DNA of 64,000 nucleotides, taken from the NCBI RefSeq assembly GCF_030814315.1, contig NZ_JAUSUV010000011.1, positions 24,469 through 88,468 of the forward strand, given 5' to 3'. Under the pieces are notes generated by a model. It was not told the origin of the DNA. It made no database searches and saw only the letters and a program-made list of their open reading frames with translations. Positions 37,429 through 47,349 of this stretch are shown piece by piece. Each line of letters opens with the position of its first letter. Position 1 is the stretch's first letter. The position numbers and the translations under genes are program-made. The stretch comes from Croceifilum oryzae (GTDB taxonomy: Bacteria; Bacillota; Bacilli; Thermoactinomycetales; Thermoactinomycetaceae).

Positions 37429-37619
37429 GGGGCAATGTGCCTGACCATAGCGAGGTTAGTGAGCCTACTTAGCGTAGTACTACGAAGCAAGGGCGTTTTG
37501 TGGCAATGTTTGAGCGTTCTGTGCGAGTTTTGCCACTTGCCCGAAGCATCGATAAACGAAGCGGACACCCCTACATCTTCGCTGGCTCACTATTTGAGCT
37601 GTGGTCAGACACATGCCCC
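37429..37619 (+). repeat. R1 palindromic element, copy F
   Basis: 191 bp, ends GGGGCAATGTGCCTGACCAT and GTGGTCAGACACATGCCCC; core GTGGCAATGTTTGAGCG / GAGTTTTGCCAC. It lies 279 bp after R2 copy G, in the same order and orientation as copies D-E. Confidence 0.88.
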
Positions 37620-37880
37620 GGGCTAGCTCCGATAGTTGGACTATCAATAGCTCTCCTAACTCCACCCGTCTTAATTGAATCGCTAAGTTTATCCCATGTG
37701 ATCTACAAGCAGAACAGATACATGACTCGAACTATCTTCATTACTGGGCTAATCAACAAATACGACTCTTCCATCTTTTTACACCATGTGTTACATTTAT
37801 GCCAAATATAATACACTAATTAAAAGATATGCTATGCTAATTTACATAATAGGTATGATCGAATAAAGGAGATGGATAGA

Positions 37881-38846
37881 ATGGAACGAAGTTTAACAAT
37901 GGAACTTGTACGTGTTACAGAAGCCGCTGCGATTGCTTCAGGTCGTTGGATCGGATCAGGTAGGAAGGACGAGGCAGATGCAGCCGCTACATCGGCTATG
38001 AGAGAGGTATTTGATACCATTCCCATGCGTGGAACCGTTGTAATCGGCGAAGGGGAAATGGATGAAGCCCCGATGCTTTATATTGGGGAGCGCCTCGGGC
38101 TTGGCTATCTTCCTGAAGTAGACGTGGCAGTTGATCCGTTAGAAGGGACCAATATCGTTGCTAATGGTCTATGGAATGCGCTCGCAGTTGTTGCAATCGC
38201 TCCAAAGGGTGGTTTGCTACATGCTCCTGACATGTACATGGATAAAATAGCAGTCGGTCCTAAAGCAGTCGGACAAGTTGATTTAGATGCGCCCGTCATC
38301 GATAATTTAAAGGCTGTCGCGAAAGCCAACGGCAAAGATATCGAAGACCTGGTAGCCGTTTTATTGGATCGCCCTCGTCATGCCAAGATGATCGAAGAGA
38401 TTCGCCAAGCAGGCGCGAGAATCAAGCTCATTCCTGACGGAGATGTAGCCGCCGCTCTAAACACAGGTTTTTATGATACAGGCGTTGATATTTTATTCGG
38501 TTCTGGAGGTGCGCCAGAAGGTGTACTAGCCGCGGTAGGGTTAAAGTGCCTTGGTGGAGAAATGATAGGTAGACTTTTACCAGAGGATGAGGAGCAGTTT
38601 GAGCGTTGTCTGCGAATGGGGATTGAAGATCCGAAGAAAGTGTTGCGCATGGCAGATCTTGTTCGTACAGAAGATGCTATTTTTGCCGCAACAGGCGTGA
38701 CGGATGGTGAGTTGTTACGTGGTGTTCGCTATAAAGGAGATAAAGTTCAAACACATTCTCTTGTAATGCGCGCAAAAACAGGTACAATTCGTTTTATGGA
38801 AGGAACACACAGATTAGAAAAAAGACCAAACTACGTGTTAGAATAG
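37881..38846 (+). CDS. glpX: Fructose-1,6-bisphosphatase class II
   Basis: A 321-aa GlpX enzyme removing the 1-phosphate of fructose 1,6-bisphosphate in gluconeogenesis. Signature regions are [20 protein letters not shown] (metal-binding Glu), [13 protein letters not shown] (the DPLEGT motif), [13 protein letters not shown] and [18 protein letters not shown] 37881 was chosen over 37872 because AAAGGAG (37865-37871) runs into the earlier ATG; this gives the 321 aa seen in Bacillus. Forms a unit with rho downstream. Confidence 0.95.
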   Translation: MERSLTMELVRVTEAAAIASGRWIGSGRKDEADAAATSAMREVFDTIPMRGTVVIGEGEMDEAPMLYIGERLGLGYLPEVDVAVDPLEGTNIVANGLWNALAVVAIAPKGGLLHAPDMYMDKIAVGPKAVGQVDLDAPVIDNLKAVAKANGKDIEDLVAVLLDRPRHAKMIEEIRQAGARIKLIPDGDVAAALNTGFYDTGVDILFGSGGAPEGVLAAVGLKCLGGEMIGRLLPEDEEQFERCLRMGIEDPKKVLRMADLVRTEDAIFAATGVTDGELLRGVRYKGDKVQTHSLVMRAKTGTIRFMEGTHRLEKRPNYVLE

Positions 38847-38852
38847 ATGGAC

Positions 38853-38874
38853 CTGTTCCCACACTGGAACAGGC
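38853..38874 (+). other. Short stem-loop between glpX and rho
   Basis: CCTGTTCC (38853-38860) / GGAACAGG (38867-38874), six-base loop, no T-run. Possibly an mRNA-processing or partial attenuation hairpin in front of rho. Confidence 0.45.
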
Positions 38875-38912
38875 TATATGTTCGAGCCTGAAAAAAGTGG
38901 TGATACCTATTT

Positions 38913-40193
38913 ATGGATTATACATTAAGTGATTTAGAGAATCAGAAACTCACAGATTTGTATAAATTGGCCAAAGAATATCAGATTCCATACTATAGCC
39001 AACTTAAAAAGCGAGAATTGATTTTTTCGATTCTAAAAGCAAAAGCAGAAAAAGACGGATTGATGTTTATGGGTGGAGTGTTGGATGTTCTTCCAGAAGG
39101 GTATGGCTTCTTACGACCCATTAACTTCTTACCTTCCTCTGAAGATATCTATATATCGGCTTCCCAGATTCGTCGCTTTGATCTCCGCCCTGGGGACTTA
39201 GTTTCCGGAAAAGTACGTGCTCCCAAAGAAAATGAACGTTTTTTTGGCTTACTACATGTAGAAGCTGTAAACGGGCAAGATCCTGAAGTAGCAGCTGAAC
39301 GCCTTCATTTCCCTGCACTTACTCCCTTATATCCTCAAAATCGACTTCTATTGGAAACAACGCCAGAAAGAATATCAACTCGCACGATGGATTTAATTGC
39401 ACCTGTAGGTCTTGGACAACGTGGCTTAATTGTCGCTCAACCAAAAGCCGGGAAAACCATGTTGCTGAAAGAGATAGCGAATAGTATTTCGGAAAACTAC
39501 CCAGATATTGAATTGTTCGTTCTATTAATTGACGAACGCCCTGAGGAAGTAACCGATATGCAACGCTCTGTCAAAGGCGAAGTAGTAAGTTCTACCTTTG
39601 ATGAGTTGCCGGAAAATCATATAAAAGTGGCAGAGCTTGTCCTAGAAAGGGCGCAACGTCTAGTAGAATCGAAGAAGGATGTTGTGATTTTATTAGATAG
39701 TATTACAAGGCTCGCGCGTGCTTATAATCTAGTGATTCCTCCAAGTGGTAGAACCTTATCAGGTGGAATTGATCCTGCGGCTTTTCATCGTCCAAAACGC
39801 TTCTTTGGAGCGGCTCGAAATATTGAAGAAGGTGGAAGCTTAACCATCTTAGCGACGGCCTTAGTTGATACAGGATCCCGTATGGATGATGTGATCTATG
39901 AAGAATTTAAAGGTACGGGCAACTTAGAGTTGCATCTGGATCGGAAATTGGCAGAACGCCGAATCTTCCCTGCGATCGATATTCGCCGTTCCGGAACTCG
40001 TCGTGAAGAGTTATTGATGGGTAAGCAAGAGTTGGAGAAAATCTGGTCCATGCGTAATACTCTTTCAGAGCACAATGATTATACAGAAGCTTTCATCCGC
40101 AAATTAAGAAAAACAAAATCGAACGAAGAATTTTTAGCTTCTTTAGATCAAGAGAAACCGAGAGCTTCCGGCCGTCCTACTACTGTTTCTTAA
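38913..40193 (+). CDS. rho: Transcription termination factor Rho
   Basis: A 426-aa Rho hexameric helicase. The N-terminal Rho-N domain ([22 protein letters not shown]..., 1-47) is followed by an RNA-binding cold-shock-like domain ([16 protein letters not shown], about 53-125), Walker [12 protein letters not shown] (Lys178, Lys181), Walker [17 protein letters not shown], the Q-loop and R-loop ([27 protein letters not shown]), and [22 protein letters not shown]. Standard length. It follows glpX at 66 bp, the Bacillus order. Confidence 0.97.
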   Translation: MDYTLSDLENQKLTDLYKLAKEYQIPYYSQLKKRELIFSILKAKAEKDGLMFMGGVLDVLPEGYGFLRPINFLPSSEDIYISASQIRRFDLRPGDLVSGKVRAPKENERFFGLLHVEAVNGQDPEVAAERLHFPALTPLYPQNRLLLETTPERISTRTMDLIAPVGLGQRGLIVAQPKAGKTMLLKEIANSISENYPDIELFVLLIDERPEEVTDMQRSVKGEVVSSTFDELPENHIKVAELVLERAQRLVESKKDVVILLDSITRLARAYNLVIPPSGRTLSGGIDPAAFHRPKRFFGAARNIEEGGSLTILATALVDTGSRMDDVIYEEFKGTGNLELHLDRKLAERRIFPAIDIRRSGTRREELLMGKQELEKIWSMRNTLSEHNDYTEAFIRKLRKTKSNEEFLASLDQEKPRASGRPTTVS

Positions 40194-40291
40194 GTATGTA
40201 TTTCTTTTTTTTGACATACAACACTCTCAAAGCACATAAGAATGTTTCGGGTACTTACCCTAACCAATCCTTGATCTGAGGTGTTGATGAA

Positions 40292-41311
40292 ATGTCCCGC
40301 AAAAAAGCGCTTTTGGCTTCTTCATTGGCCATTTGTTCTGCATCTACTGCTTGGGCGATAGGCACCGATTCTCATTCGATACTCGGTGAGAATCTAGGAA
40401 AGACGGATGGCGATGGTGAGCCGTTGCAGATTATCATGCGGAATACAGCCAATGTCCTTCCGAAGCTCACGTATTACGCAGGTAGCCTTGCAGAACTCAA
40501 AAGTAAGCCGATCTTGTACAGAGTGCAAAGAGGTGACACATTAAGTCAGATCGGTTCACTGTTCCAAGTGCCACATCCAGAGATCGCTAATCAAAATGAA
40601 GTGCAGAATCCACGCTTATTGTCAGTTGGGCGTAATCTCACCATTCCGCTCAGGGTGAAGTTGGTCGCTGTTCGTTCTGGAGATACAATCGATTCCATCG
40701 CCAGTACGTATCGAACGACTAAAGATTTACTTCTTCACCTAAACCCGTCGCTTGGAGAGTCACCCGATTTATCTGTCGATAGCTTGCTTTTCGTTCCAAA
40801 AGATGAGTTGAATGCATCACCGGAGCCAAAACCAGAAGCTCCGAAACCATCAACTCCACAAAAGATGAAAGTAAGCAAAACTACCCCTGCAAACAAAAAA
40901 TCTGCTAAGCAGGTAGTTCCCCCTCGACCTGATAATGAACGGTTTATCTGGCCTGTTAACGGTAGAGTGACGAGTAACTTTGGTTGGCGAAATGGACGTC
41001 AGCATAAAGGAGTGGACATCTGGAGTGAGCAGAAGTCAAAAGAACCTATTTTTGCTGCGGCGAGTGGAACGGTCGTAAAAGCTGGATATTCGGGTGCTTA
41101 TGGAAATTTGATTGTGATCGACCACGGCAATGGTTGGATCACATACTATGCCCATTTGAGTCGAATATCGGTCGGAGTAGGAAGTACGGTTTCCCAAGGG
41201 GAACAAATAGGTTTTATGGGAATAACAGGTAATGCGACCGGCTATCATCTTCATTTTGAAGTGCACAGAAATGGTTCTGTCATTAATCCATTGCAAGTAT
41301 TACCTAAGTAA
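40292..41311 (+). CDS. LysM-M23 peptidoglycan endopeptidase
   Basis: A 339-aa exported cell-wall hydrolase. A signal peptide (MSRKKALLASSLAICSASTAWA) precedes two LysM domains (YRVQRGDTLSQIGSLFQVPH at about residue 70 and VAVRSGDTIDSIASTYRTTK at about 117), a Pro/Lys-rich linker (about 168-215) and a C-terminal M23 domain with zinc motifs HKGVDIW and YHLHFEVH. All zinc ligands are present, so it is likely active on peptide cross-bridges. It lies between rho and rpmE, where Bacillus has no such gene. A growth or sporulation role is possible. Confidence 0.9.
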   Translation: MSRKKALLASSLAICSASTAWAIGTDSHSILGENLGKTDGDGEPLQIIMRNTANVLPKLTYYAGSLAELKSKPILYRVQRGDTLSQIGSLFQVPHPEIANQNEVQNPRLLSVGRNLTIPLRVKLVAVRSGDTIDSIASTYRTTKDLLLHLNPSLGESPDLSVDSLLFVPKDELNASPEPKPEAPKPSTPQKMKVSKTTPANKKSAKQVVPPRPDNERFIWPVNGRVTSNFGWRNGRQHKGVDIWSEQKSKEPIFAAASGTVVKAGYSGAYGNLIVIDHGNGWITYYAHLSRISVGVGSTVSQGEQIGFMGITGNATGYHLHFEVHRNGSVINPLQVLPK

Positions 41312-41372
41312 GCCATAAGCCATCTTTCACTTTGGAGAAGAGATACAGACGTAGCTGGATCGGTCCCTCATC

Positions 41373-41401
41373 TTGCAGTCCTAGAGCGTTCATGCTATAA
41401 T
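41373..41401 (+). promoter_or_regulatory. Promoter of rpmE
   Basis: TTGCAG (41373-41378), a 17-bp spacer, and extended -10 TGCTATAAT (41393-41401). Confidence 0.6.
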
Positions 41402-41460
41402 ACTTCAGTAGTTTTCAACTCGAAAACGTTTAGGATCGGATTAAGGAAGAGGTGAACTTG

Positions 41461-41661
41461 ATGAAAGCAGCTATTCATCCAGAATACAAAGCCGCTACTG
41501 TAAGTTGTGCTTGCGGTAACACTTTTGAAACTGGGTCGACCAAAGCAGAATTGAAAGTGGATATTTGTTCCGCTTGCCATCCATTCTATACAGGTAAACA
41601 AAAAATGGTAAACGCAGGTGGTCGTGTCGATCGTTTCAAAAAGAAATATAACCTCGGTTAA
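41461..41661 (+). CDS. rpmE: Ribosomal protein L31 (zinc-binding type)
   Basis: A 66-aa L31 protein of the large ribosomal subunit. It carries the four cysteines of the C+ type (SCACGNTF and [15 protein letters not shown]), so it binds zinc. It ends [15 protein letters not shown] 41461 follows AGGAAGAGGTG; a GTG at 41452 in frame lies within that site. A terminator follows. Confidence 0.96.
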   Translation: MKAAIHPEYKAATVSCACGNTFETGSTKAELKVDICSACHPFYTGKQKMVNAGGRVDRFKKKYNLG

Positions 41662-41690
41662 TATGGATAAATTTGAATGGGGTTTCCCAT

Positions 41691-41721
41691 GGGCAAGCGA
41701 GCTATCACCCGCTTGCCTTTT
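41691..41721 (+). terminator. Terminator after rpmE
   Basis: GGCAAGCG (41692-41699) / CGCTTGCC (41710-41717) then TTTT. Confidence 0.82.
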
Positions 41722-41767
41722 CATTTTTCTTTGAGCGATACATTTATAGTATGGGAGGTTACCGTCT

Positions 41768-42355
41768 TTGCAATTGATGCATAAAGAAGGTTGGATTGAG
41801 GTTATCTGTGGCGGGATGTTTTCAGGAAAGAGCGAAGAGTTAATTCGCCGCATTCGAAGAGCGAAGATTGCCAAGCAGGAAGTTCAGGCTTTTAAACCAG
41901 CAATTGATGATCGCTATCATGCGGAGTCGATTGCCTCACATAATGGTCTTATGGCGGAAGCAAAAGCGATTCGAGATCCATACGAAATTTTATCAGCTGT
42001 TGAGAGTACGACCAATGTGGTAGCGATTGATGAAGTGCAATTCTTCCAAGAAGAGATCGTAGAAGTGTGCCAAACGTTAGCAGATCGCGGCCTGCGGGTT
42101 ATCTGTGCAGGACTGGATCAAGACTTTCGTGGACAAGCTTTCGGACCTACTCCTCATTTGCTTGCTATCGCTGAGTATGCGACGAAGCTACAAGCCATCT
42201 GTGTACAATGTGGTCAGCCAGCGGCTAGAACCCAACGTCTAATCGATGGGAAACCGGCTGGAAAAGATGAGCCAATTATATTAGTTGGTGCGGATGAGCA
42301 GTACGAAGCCCGTTGCAGGCATTGCCACGAAGTCCCTCAGGAAAGAGAAAGATAA
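41768..42355 (+). CDS. tdk: Thymidine kinase
   Basis: A 195-aa type II thymidine kinase phosphorylating thymidine in the salvage pathway. Walker A is [18 protein letters not shown] (about 15-32); [19 protein letters not shown] (Walker B, catalytic Glu) and [14 protein letters not shown] (lasso) follow. A zinc site uses CVQCG and CRHCH. Start TTG 41768 is nine bases from GGGAGGT; ATG 41777 is a possible later start. Follows rpmE as in Bacillus. Confidence 0.94.
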   Translation: MQLMHKEGWIEVICGGMFSGKSEELIRRIRRAKIAKQEVQAFKPAIDDRYHAESIASHNGLMAEAKAIRDPYEILSAVESTTNVVAIDEVQFFQEEIVEVCQTLADRGLRVICAGLDQDFRGQAFGPTPHLLAIAEYATKLQAICVQCGQPAARTQRLIDGKPAGKDEPIILVGADEQYEARCRHCHEVPQERER

Positions 42356-42376
42356 TCGAATGATTTTACATACATA

Positions 42377-42396
42377 GAGCCCTTTTGGGCTTTTTC
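42377..42396 (+). terminator. Short terminator after tdk
   Basis: AGCCC / GGGCT with a TTTT loop (42378-42391) followed by T5. Confidence 0.65.
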
Positions 42397-42459
42397 TTTT
42401 TATCTAGAAATTTATACCAAATTATGTTTTCATAATAGTAGATGAAAGGGGGCGGTTAC

Positions 42460-43221
42460 ATGAGATGGATAAGCTTGATTCTGTGTAGTTTGCTGATAAC
42501 GGGATGTGCAGGCTGGAGATTAGTAGGACAGTCAAATGATTCATCCACTGATCTCACAACGAAACAAGCTCGTGAGTTAGTAGGAAAAGCGCAACAAGCT
42601 GTTCAAAACTATGCGGGATGGCAAGCTAAATTACATATCGAAAATGCAGATAAGAAAGAGAACCTGGAAGTGGCCTGTGTAAAGGAAGATGTGAGTATTC
42701 GGTATATAAGCGATGTTCCCGCACAGCAATATGAGATGGTGTTTGTCAAAGAAAAAGCACCATACTTGTTTGTGAAGGCAGGTGGTAAATGGAGCAAGGA
42801 GACAGTTGGATCTGATGCTGTTTCGGACAACTTTCAAATGTTATGTGAACTTGCTAACCCTACCTACGTACTACAAGGGCTTGCGAAAGACTCTAAAAAC
42901 AAGCCCCAGCTTACTCAGCAAGGTGATAATTGGATCATCGAAGTGAAAGTAAGCGATCAAGATACAGAAATATTCGGCAACTATCTAGGCAAACGAAGCC
43001 GCGACAAGTTAGAGACGGCCAATCATCAAGAGACGATCTCATACCGATTGGTTTTAAATAAGGGAAGTCATCAAGTACAGAAGATCGAACGGAGAGAAGA
43101 AACGAAGGACTCACCAGGGAAGACGAGTATATTCTTCTACCATACAGATGAAATTGTGGAAGCGAAAGGGGTTCGACTTTCCACAGAAGTCCTCCAAGCT
43201 CCCCTATCGGGTGATAAGTAG
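42460..43221 (+). CDS. Putative lipoprotein, LolA/outer-membrane-carrier-like
   Basis: A 253-aa protein with a lipoprotein signal (MRWISLILCSLLITGC; lipobox LITGC, lipidated Cys16). The mature part resembles small LolA-like/MucB-like lipoproteins of Firmicutes: a helix ARELVGKAQQAVQNYAGWQAKLHIE followed by beta-strands. Function unknown; a membrane stress or anchoring role is a guess. ATG 42460 follows AAAGGGGGCGG. A perfect 11-bp inverted repeat overlaps the stop codon. Not in the Bacillus gene order, so it is lineage-specific. Confidence 0.75.
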   Translation: MRWISLILCSLLITGCAGWRLVGQSNDSSTDLTTKQARELVGKAQQAVQNYAGWQAKLHIENADKKENLEVACVKEDVSIRYISDVPAQQYEMVFVKEKAPYLFVKAGGKWSKETVGSDAVSDNFQMLCELANPTYVLQGLAKDSKNKPQLTQQGDNWIIEVKVSDQDTEIFGNYLGKRSRDKLETANHQETISYRLVLNKGSHQVQKIERREETKDSPGKTSIFFYHTDEIVEAKGVRLSTEVLQAPLSGDK

Positions 43222-43231
43222 AGCTTGGAGG
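43191..43231 (+). terminator. Stem-loop overlapping the end of the lipoprotein gene
   Basis: CCTCCAAGCTC (43191-43201) / GAGCTTGGAGG (43221-43231), perfect 11 bp. The T-tract is poor (CGAATTCTTATTTC). Confidence 0.5.
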
Positions 43232-43354
43232 CGAATTCTTATTTCACTTCATCATATGCTGATGGAACATGCTCCTATGACAAAAAGGACGAGTGTGGCT
43301 TGTGAATATTTTGGCTAGAGCGCATCGAGATTTAGCTTGATGCAATCGGATCGT

Positions 43355-44326
43355 CTAAGGGAAAAAATAGTCTAAGGTGCCCACTAGGATGTTATAAGCA
43401 GCATGAATGACCATCGTATAGGTAGTAGAATAACGTTTTCGGAAATACCCCATACCAAATCCTAGAACCAGTACCACAATCGTGCCGATGCTAAGGCCAT
43501 AGTTAGCATGAGTTAGGGCAAAGAGGATGCTGGTTAGGATGATCCCAAAACGAGGCTGTAAGGCTCCGCGAAACACTAATTCTTCGCCTAAAGCAGCTGC
43601 GAGGCCGATGGAGATAATGCCGATCGCGCTATTAAATAGTGGAGCCATAAGTGCTTCGTTTACCTTTAATACTTCTTGTTCTTCCGATAAGCCTAGCTGA
43701 GTAAAAACAATCGTGAGTCCCCACTGTAGGAGGACAAATAAAACGGCTACGGCAATCGCACCCAAAAATTGCTTGAAGGTAAGGCGGTAGAGTCCAAGTC
43801 GTTCTCTGGTTTGTTGCCAATTTCTTCTGGTTAGATACCCTACACCCATGACAGCAAGTACCGCACATAAAATATTCTGAGCCCAAATGCTGGAGAGAGT
43901 AGAGACGAGTGTGATATTTTCTTGTTGTACCTCTGCGAGGCTCGTGGGCATGATTAAGGATTGGAAGAGTGTAGTAGGAATAAAGACGCTTGTTAGTAAG
44001 GCAAATGTATGTACATGTGAATTCGGATTGATCGGAATCATTTTGGCTAATCCTTTTCTTACAGCAGGGATGAGTAAGGAAAGTCCTAGGATAGAGGCAA
44101 GGATTACCGCAATGGTGTATATGTTTTTAACTTTAGCAAGCAATGCAATGAGTATCACGAGGAGATACATACATGCATAGAGAGCTTGGATGACGTGAGA
44201 GACGCTGTTCCAACCGTTGGTTCCCTTCACTTGTACAGTATAGTCTACTTTGTTTGCGAGGTATGCAAATAAGATCAAGAGTGCAAATGATGCGATTAAG
44301 AAAATGATTTCCGTATAGTCATTCAT
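43355..44326 (-). CDS. CPBP-family intramembrane glutamic endopeptidase
   Basis: A 323-aa protein with about eight membrane segments. The C-terminal Abi/CPBP domain carries EELVFRGALQPRFG (catalytic EExxxR) and FALTHANYG (FxxxH), the two conserved motifs of the Rce1-like family. ATG 44326 follows AAGGAG; the longer frame from 44395 has no ribosome site. Bacterial members act in peptide maturation, immunity to bacteriocins or unknown membrane proteolysis. It is convergent with the lipoprotein gene and divergent from prfA. No associated peptide gene is seen. Confidence 0.87.
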   Translation of the reverse strand: MNDYTEIIFLIASFALLILFAYLANKVDYTVQVKGTNGWNSVSHVIQALYACMYLLVILIALLAKVKNIYTIAVILASILGLSLLIPAVRKGLAKMIPINPNSHVHTFALLTSVFIPTTLFQSLIMPTSLAEVQQENITLVSTLSSIWAQNILCAVLAVMGVGYLTRRNWQQTRERLGLYRLTFKQFLGAIAVAVLFVLLQWGLTIVFTQLGLSEEQEVLKVNEALMAPLFNSAIGIISIGLAAALGEELVFRGALQPRFGIILTSILFALTHANYGLSIGTIVVLVLGFGMGYFRKRYSTTYTMVIHAAYNILVGTLDYFFP

Positions 44327-44481
44327 GATTAGGCTCCTTCTTTTTATAGATAATATATCTAGATGGTACCATATCGGATGAGGAATCTTTCTCATTTCTC
44401 ATCAGTTGTGTTAGAATAAATCTTATGCTATCAATTCCGATATGTTGTTAAGTTTGTCTACCGAATAAGGAGTGAGTCCCA

Positions 44482-45555
44482 TTGCTGGATCGTCTGGAAG
44501 CGATTCATCGCCGCTATGAAGAGCTAAGTCAGTTACTCTGTACACCAGAAGTAATTAGCGACTCTAATAAATTGCGTACCTATTCAAAAGAGCAATCCTC
44601 GATTGAAGAGCAAAATCAAGCTTATTTAGAATATAAACAAGTACTTGAACAATACCAAGACGCAAAAGCGATGTTAGAAGATAAATTAGATGATGAGATG
44701 CGTGAGCTAGTCAAGATGGAACTGGACGAGCTAGCTCCTCGTAAAAAAGAGTTAGAGGAAAAAATTAAAGTTCTCCTATTGCCGAAAGACCCGAATGATG
44801 ATAAGAACGTAATCGTAGAGGTTCGTGGTGCGGCAGGAGGAGATGAAGCTGCGTTGTTTGCCTCTGATCTTTATCGTATGTATACCCGGTTTGCAGAACG
44901 TCAAGGCTGGAAAGTAGAAATATTAGAGCTGAGTGCAACGGGTCTGGGTGGTACGAAAGAGGTAGTCTTTTCCATCCAAGGGAATGGTGCCTACTCCCGC
45001 TTGAAATTTGAGAGTGGCGCGCACCGTGTTCAGCGTGTTCCTTCTACTGAATCAGGTGGACGAATTCATACCTCTACCGCTACAGTAGCAGTACTACCAG
45101 AAGCGGAAGAAGTCGAGATTGAAGTTCACGAAAAAGATTTGCGGATTGATACATTCTGCTCCAGTGGACCAGGTGGACAAAGTGTAAACACGACGAAATC
45201 TGCGGTTCGGATTACTCATATTCCAACAGGAATCGCTGTGTCTTGTCAGGATGAGAAATCGCAGATTAGTAACAAAGATAAAGCGATGCGTGTTCTTCGC
45301 GCTCGTTTATACGATATGAAGCAACAAGAAGAACTAGCGAAGCAAGCAAGTGCACGAAAAAGTGCGGTAGGGTCTGGAGATCGTAGTGAACGAATTCGTA
45401 CCTACAATTTCCCACAAAGCCGTGTAACCGATCATCGCATTGGCTTAACTCTTCACCGTCTCGATGCGATTTTAGATGGAGATTTACAAGAAGTAATTGA
45501 TACCTTGATCGTGACGTATCAGCAAGAGATGTTACAATCTACCACAGAAGGTTAA
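44482..45555 (+). CDS. prfA: Peptide chain release factor 1
   Basis: A 357-aa RF1 recognising UAA and UAG. It has an N-terminal coiled domain, [14 protein letters not shown], the tripeptide anticodon region [17 protein letters not shown], the catalytic GGQ in [18 protein letters not shown], and [11 protein letters not shown] at the C-terminus. The discriminator reads P-S-T rather than PAT, PVT or PET. Start TTG 44482 follows AAGGAGTGAG. Followed 19 bp later by prmC, which methylates the GGQ glutamine. Confidence 0.96.
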   Translation: MLDRLEAIHRRYEELSQLLCTPEVISDSNKLRTYSKEQSSIEEQNQAYLEYKQVLEQYQDAKAMLEDKLDDEMRELVKMELDELAPRKKELEEKIKVLLLPKDPNDDKNVIVEVRGAAGGDEAALFASDLYRMYTRFAERQGWKVEILELSATGLGGTKEVVFSIQGNGAYSRLKFESGAHRVQRVPSTESGGRIHTSTATVAVLPEAEEVEIEVHEKDLRIDTFCSSGPGGQSVNTTKSAVRITHIPTGIAVSCQDEKSQISNKDKAMRVLRARLYDMKQQEELAKQASARKSAVGSGDRSERIRTYNFPQSRVTDHRIGLTLHRLDAILDGDLQEVIDTLIVTYQQEMLQSTTEG

Positions 45556-45574
45556 TGGATCAGGAGGAATCCCA

Positions 45575-46450
45575 ATGCATACCGGTCAAACGATTCGGGA
45601 AGCATTTGCAGGGGCTTCCTCTTTTTTACGAGAAAGAGGAAGCGATTCGCCCGAATTTGAAGCAGAGTTGTTATTACGACGTTTATTAGGACTAAATCGA
45701 ACACAACTGTTTATGAAGATGATAGAGCCTTTTCCGGCAGATGTAGCCGCGCAGTGGAGTAGATGGCTAGAGCGCAGAGCGGAAGGGGAACCGATCCAAT
45801 ATATTGTAGGGGATCAAGAGTTTTACGGGCGTGTATATGCGGTAAATCCCTCCGTCCTCATCCCGCGACCGGAAACGGAGCTATTAGTAGAGGGTGTTCT
45901 TCAAGAAGGAAAGAGACTTTTTGGCTACGAAGAGGTTCGAGTAGCTGAAGTAGGAACTGGAAGCGGTTGCATTTCGATTAGTTTGGCTTTAGAGGCCCCT
46001 AATTGGGCTGTCACGACCGTTGATCTCTCTCTTGAAGCCCTAGAGGTTGCTCGACGAAATGCGGCCTTCTACGACGTTTTAGAGCGAGTGAGCTTCGTGC
46101 AAGGAAATCTGGTAGAACCGCTTATCTTGCAAAAAGACCAATTTCAGATCTTTGTTTCCAATCCACCTTATATCTCAAGTAATGAGATGTTAGCTTTAGA
46201 AAAGCAGGTTCGAGCCTTTGAACCACATCTGGCGTTACATGGTGGAGATGACGGGCTAGATCCATATCGCTTACTCTGCCGCGACTTGTGTTCATGGGCC
46301 AATCTCAGACTTGTTGCGTTTGAGATTGGTGCTAGTCAGGGACCGGAGGTTGAAAGATTGGTGCAATCGATCCCAGGTATCTCAAAGACAGAAATTCGCC
46401 AGGATTATGCCGGTTTGGATCGCATGGTCTTCGGATGGCGCCAGCTGTAA
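45575..46450 (+). CDS. prmC: Release factor glutamine methyltransferase
   Basis: A 291-aa SAM-dependent enzyme that methylates Gln of the GGQ motif in RF1 and RF2. An N-terminal helical bundle is followed by VLIPRPETELLVE, VAEVGTGSGCISISLALE (SAM motif I) and the catalytic FVSNPPYIS (NPPY). AGGAGGA precedes the ATG. Adjacent to its substrate gene prfA, as is usual. Confidence 0.95.
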   Translation: MHTGQTIREAFAGASSFLRERGSDSPEFEAELLLRRLLGLNRTQLFMKMIEPFPADVAAQWSRWLERRAEGEPIQYIVGDQEFYGRVYAVNPSVLIPRPETELLVEGVLQEGKRLFGYEEVRVAEVGTGSGCISISLALEAPNWAVTTVDLSLEALEVARRNAAFYDVLERVSFVQGNLVEPLILQKDQFQIFVSNPPYISSNEMLALEKQVRAFEPHLALHGGDDGLDPYRLLCRDLCSWANLRLVAFEIGASQGPEVERLVQSIPGISKTEIRQDYAGLDRMVFGWRQL

Positions 46451-46535
46451 CTGGTAAAATTTTTCATAAAAAACAGATTAAATCCCCCATGACTTGTCCA
46501 TACTGAAGGTAGGATGATGAGGGGGAAATCTTGAT

Positions 46536-47249
46536 ATGAAACGGACTTATACTTTTTTCTTTATAGGATTGTTGCTCTTATCGGTTGGCTTTACAGGTTT
46601 TATGTTTGTCGAACAATTACGGGGGGAGAAAGTGCTCCCGCATTTATCAAATGAGAATGATAACCATGATGCTAACGCTCAAAATCGCATTCCCGCAGAA
46701 GCGATTCGCCTTCGTGTCATTGCAAATAGCGACTCTTCGCAGGATCAGTGGATCAAGCGAAAAGTTCGAGATGAAATCGTAGCGGAGATGCAGGGTTGGG
46801 CTATGAAGCCAAAGCATATCGACGAGGCTCGTCAGTTGATTCGGTCGAAACTTTCTTCCTTTCAGAAAATCGCCCAAAATACATTACGTACATATGGAAT
46901 TCAGGACACAGTGGATGTAACATTTGCAAAGGTTCCGTTTCCTACTAAATTGTATGGTGACCAAGTATATCCTGCTGGAGAGTATGAGGCACTTCGTGTT
47001 ACGATTGGCGAAGGTAAGGGTGAGAACTGGTGGTGCGTCTTGTTTCCGCCGCTATGCTTCATCGATATGAGTAGTGGTGAGGCAATTCCGAAAGAAGCTA
47101 CCGATCCAACAGCCGCATTGTCTGCTTCCATTGGATCAGATCATCAAGTTTATGAGCAAAAGACCGAGAAAAATACTTCACATAAGAAAAAAAATCCTGA
47201 AGTTAAATTTTATCTACTTGAACGTTTAAGTAGTCTATGGAATGATTAA
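46536..47249 (+). CDS. spoIIR: Stage II sporulation protein R
   Basis: A 237-aa secreted forespore signalling protein. The N-terminal membrane anchor/signal (TYTFFFIGLLLLSVGFTGFMF) precedes the conserved SpoIIR core: IRLRVIANSDSSQDQWIKRKVRDEIVAEMQGW, then YPAGEYEALRVTIGEGKGENWWCVLFPPLCFID. It is secreted from the forespore to activate SpoIIGA, which processes pro-SigmaE in the mother cell. The signature GxGENWWCVLFPPLC confirms the family. AGGGGGAAA precedes the ATG. Proves the organism is a spore-former. Confidence 0.95.
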   Translation: MKRTYTFFFIGLLLLSVGFTGFMFVEQLRGEKVLPHLSNENDNHDANAQNRIPAEAIRLRVIANSDSSQDQWIKRKVRDEIVAEMQGWAMKPKHIDEARQLIRSKLSSFQKIAQNTLRTYGIQDTVDVTFAKVPFPTKLYGDQVYPAGEYEALRVTIGEGKGENWWCVLFPPLCFIDMSSGEAIPKEATDPTAALSASIGSDHQVYEQKTEKNTSHKKKNPEVKFYLLERLSSLWND

Positions 47250-47257
47250 TAAAGCAA

Positions 47258-47283
47258 AAATCCGGTTTGTTCCGGGTTTTTTT
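47258..47283 (+). terminator. Terminator after spoIIR
   Basis: AATCCGG (47260-47266) / CCGGGTT (47273-47279) with following T-run. Confidence 0.75.
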
Positions 47284-47349
47284 GTTCTAAAACGATTCAT
47301 CCCTACATAGATGTTGAAACAATAGCGAAGAGATGGAGGAGGATGAATT

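Larger units (their letters stand above)
36862..37880. other. 1-kb gene-free region between fsa and glpX
   Basis: It holds the fsa terminator, R2 copy G, R1 copy F and AT-rich unique sequence. Open frames overlap the palindromes and lack ribosome sites. Bacillus has murA2 at this spot; no trace of a MurA-like frame is visible. Confidence 0.7.

Noticed and set aside
37368..37811. Several overlapping open frames on both strands
   Set aside because: All sit over R1 copy F and its flanks; frames on both strands in a palindrome are expected by symmetry.
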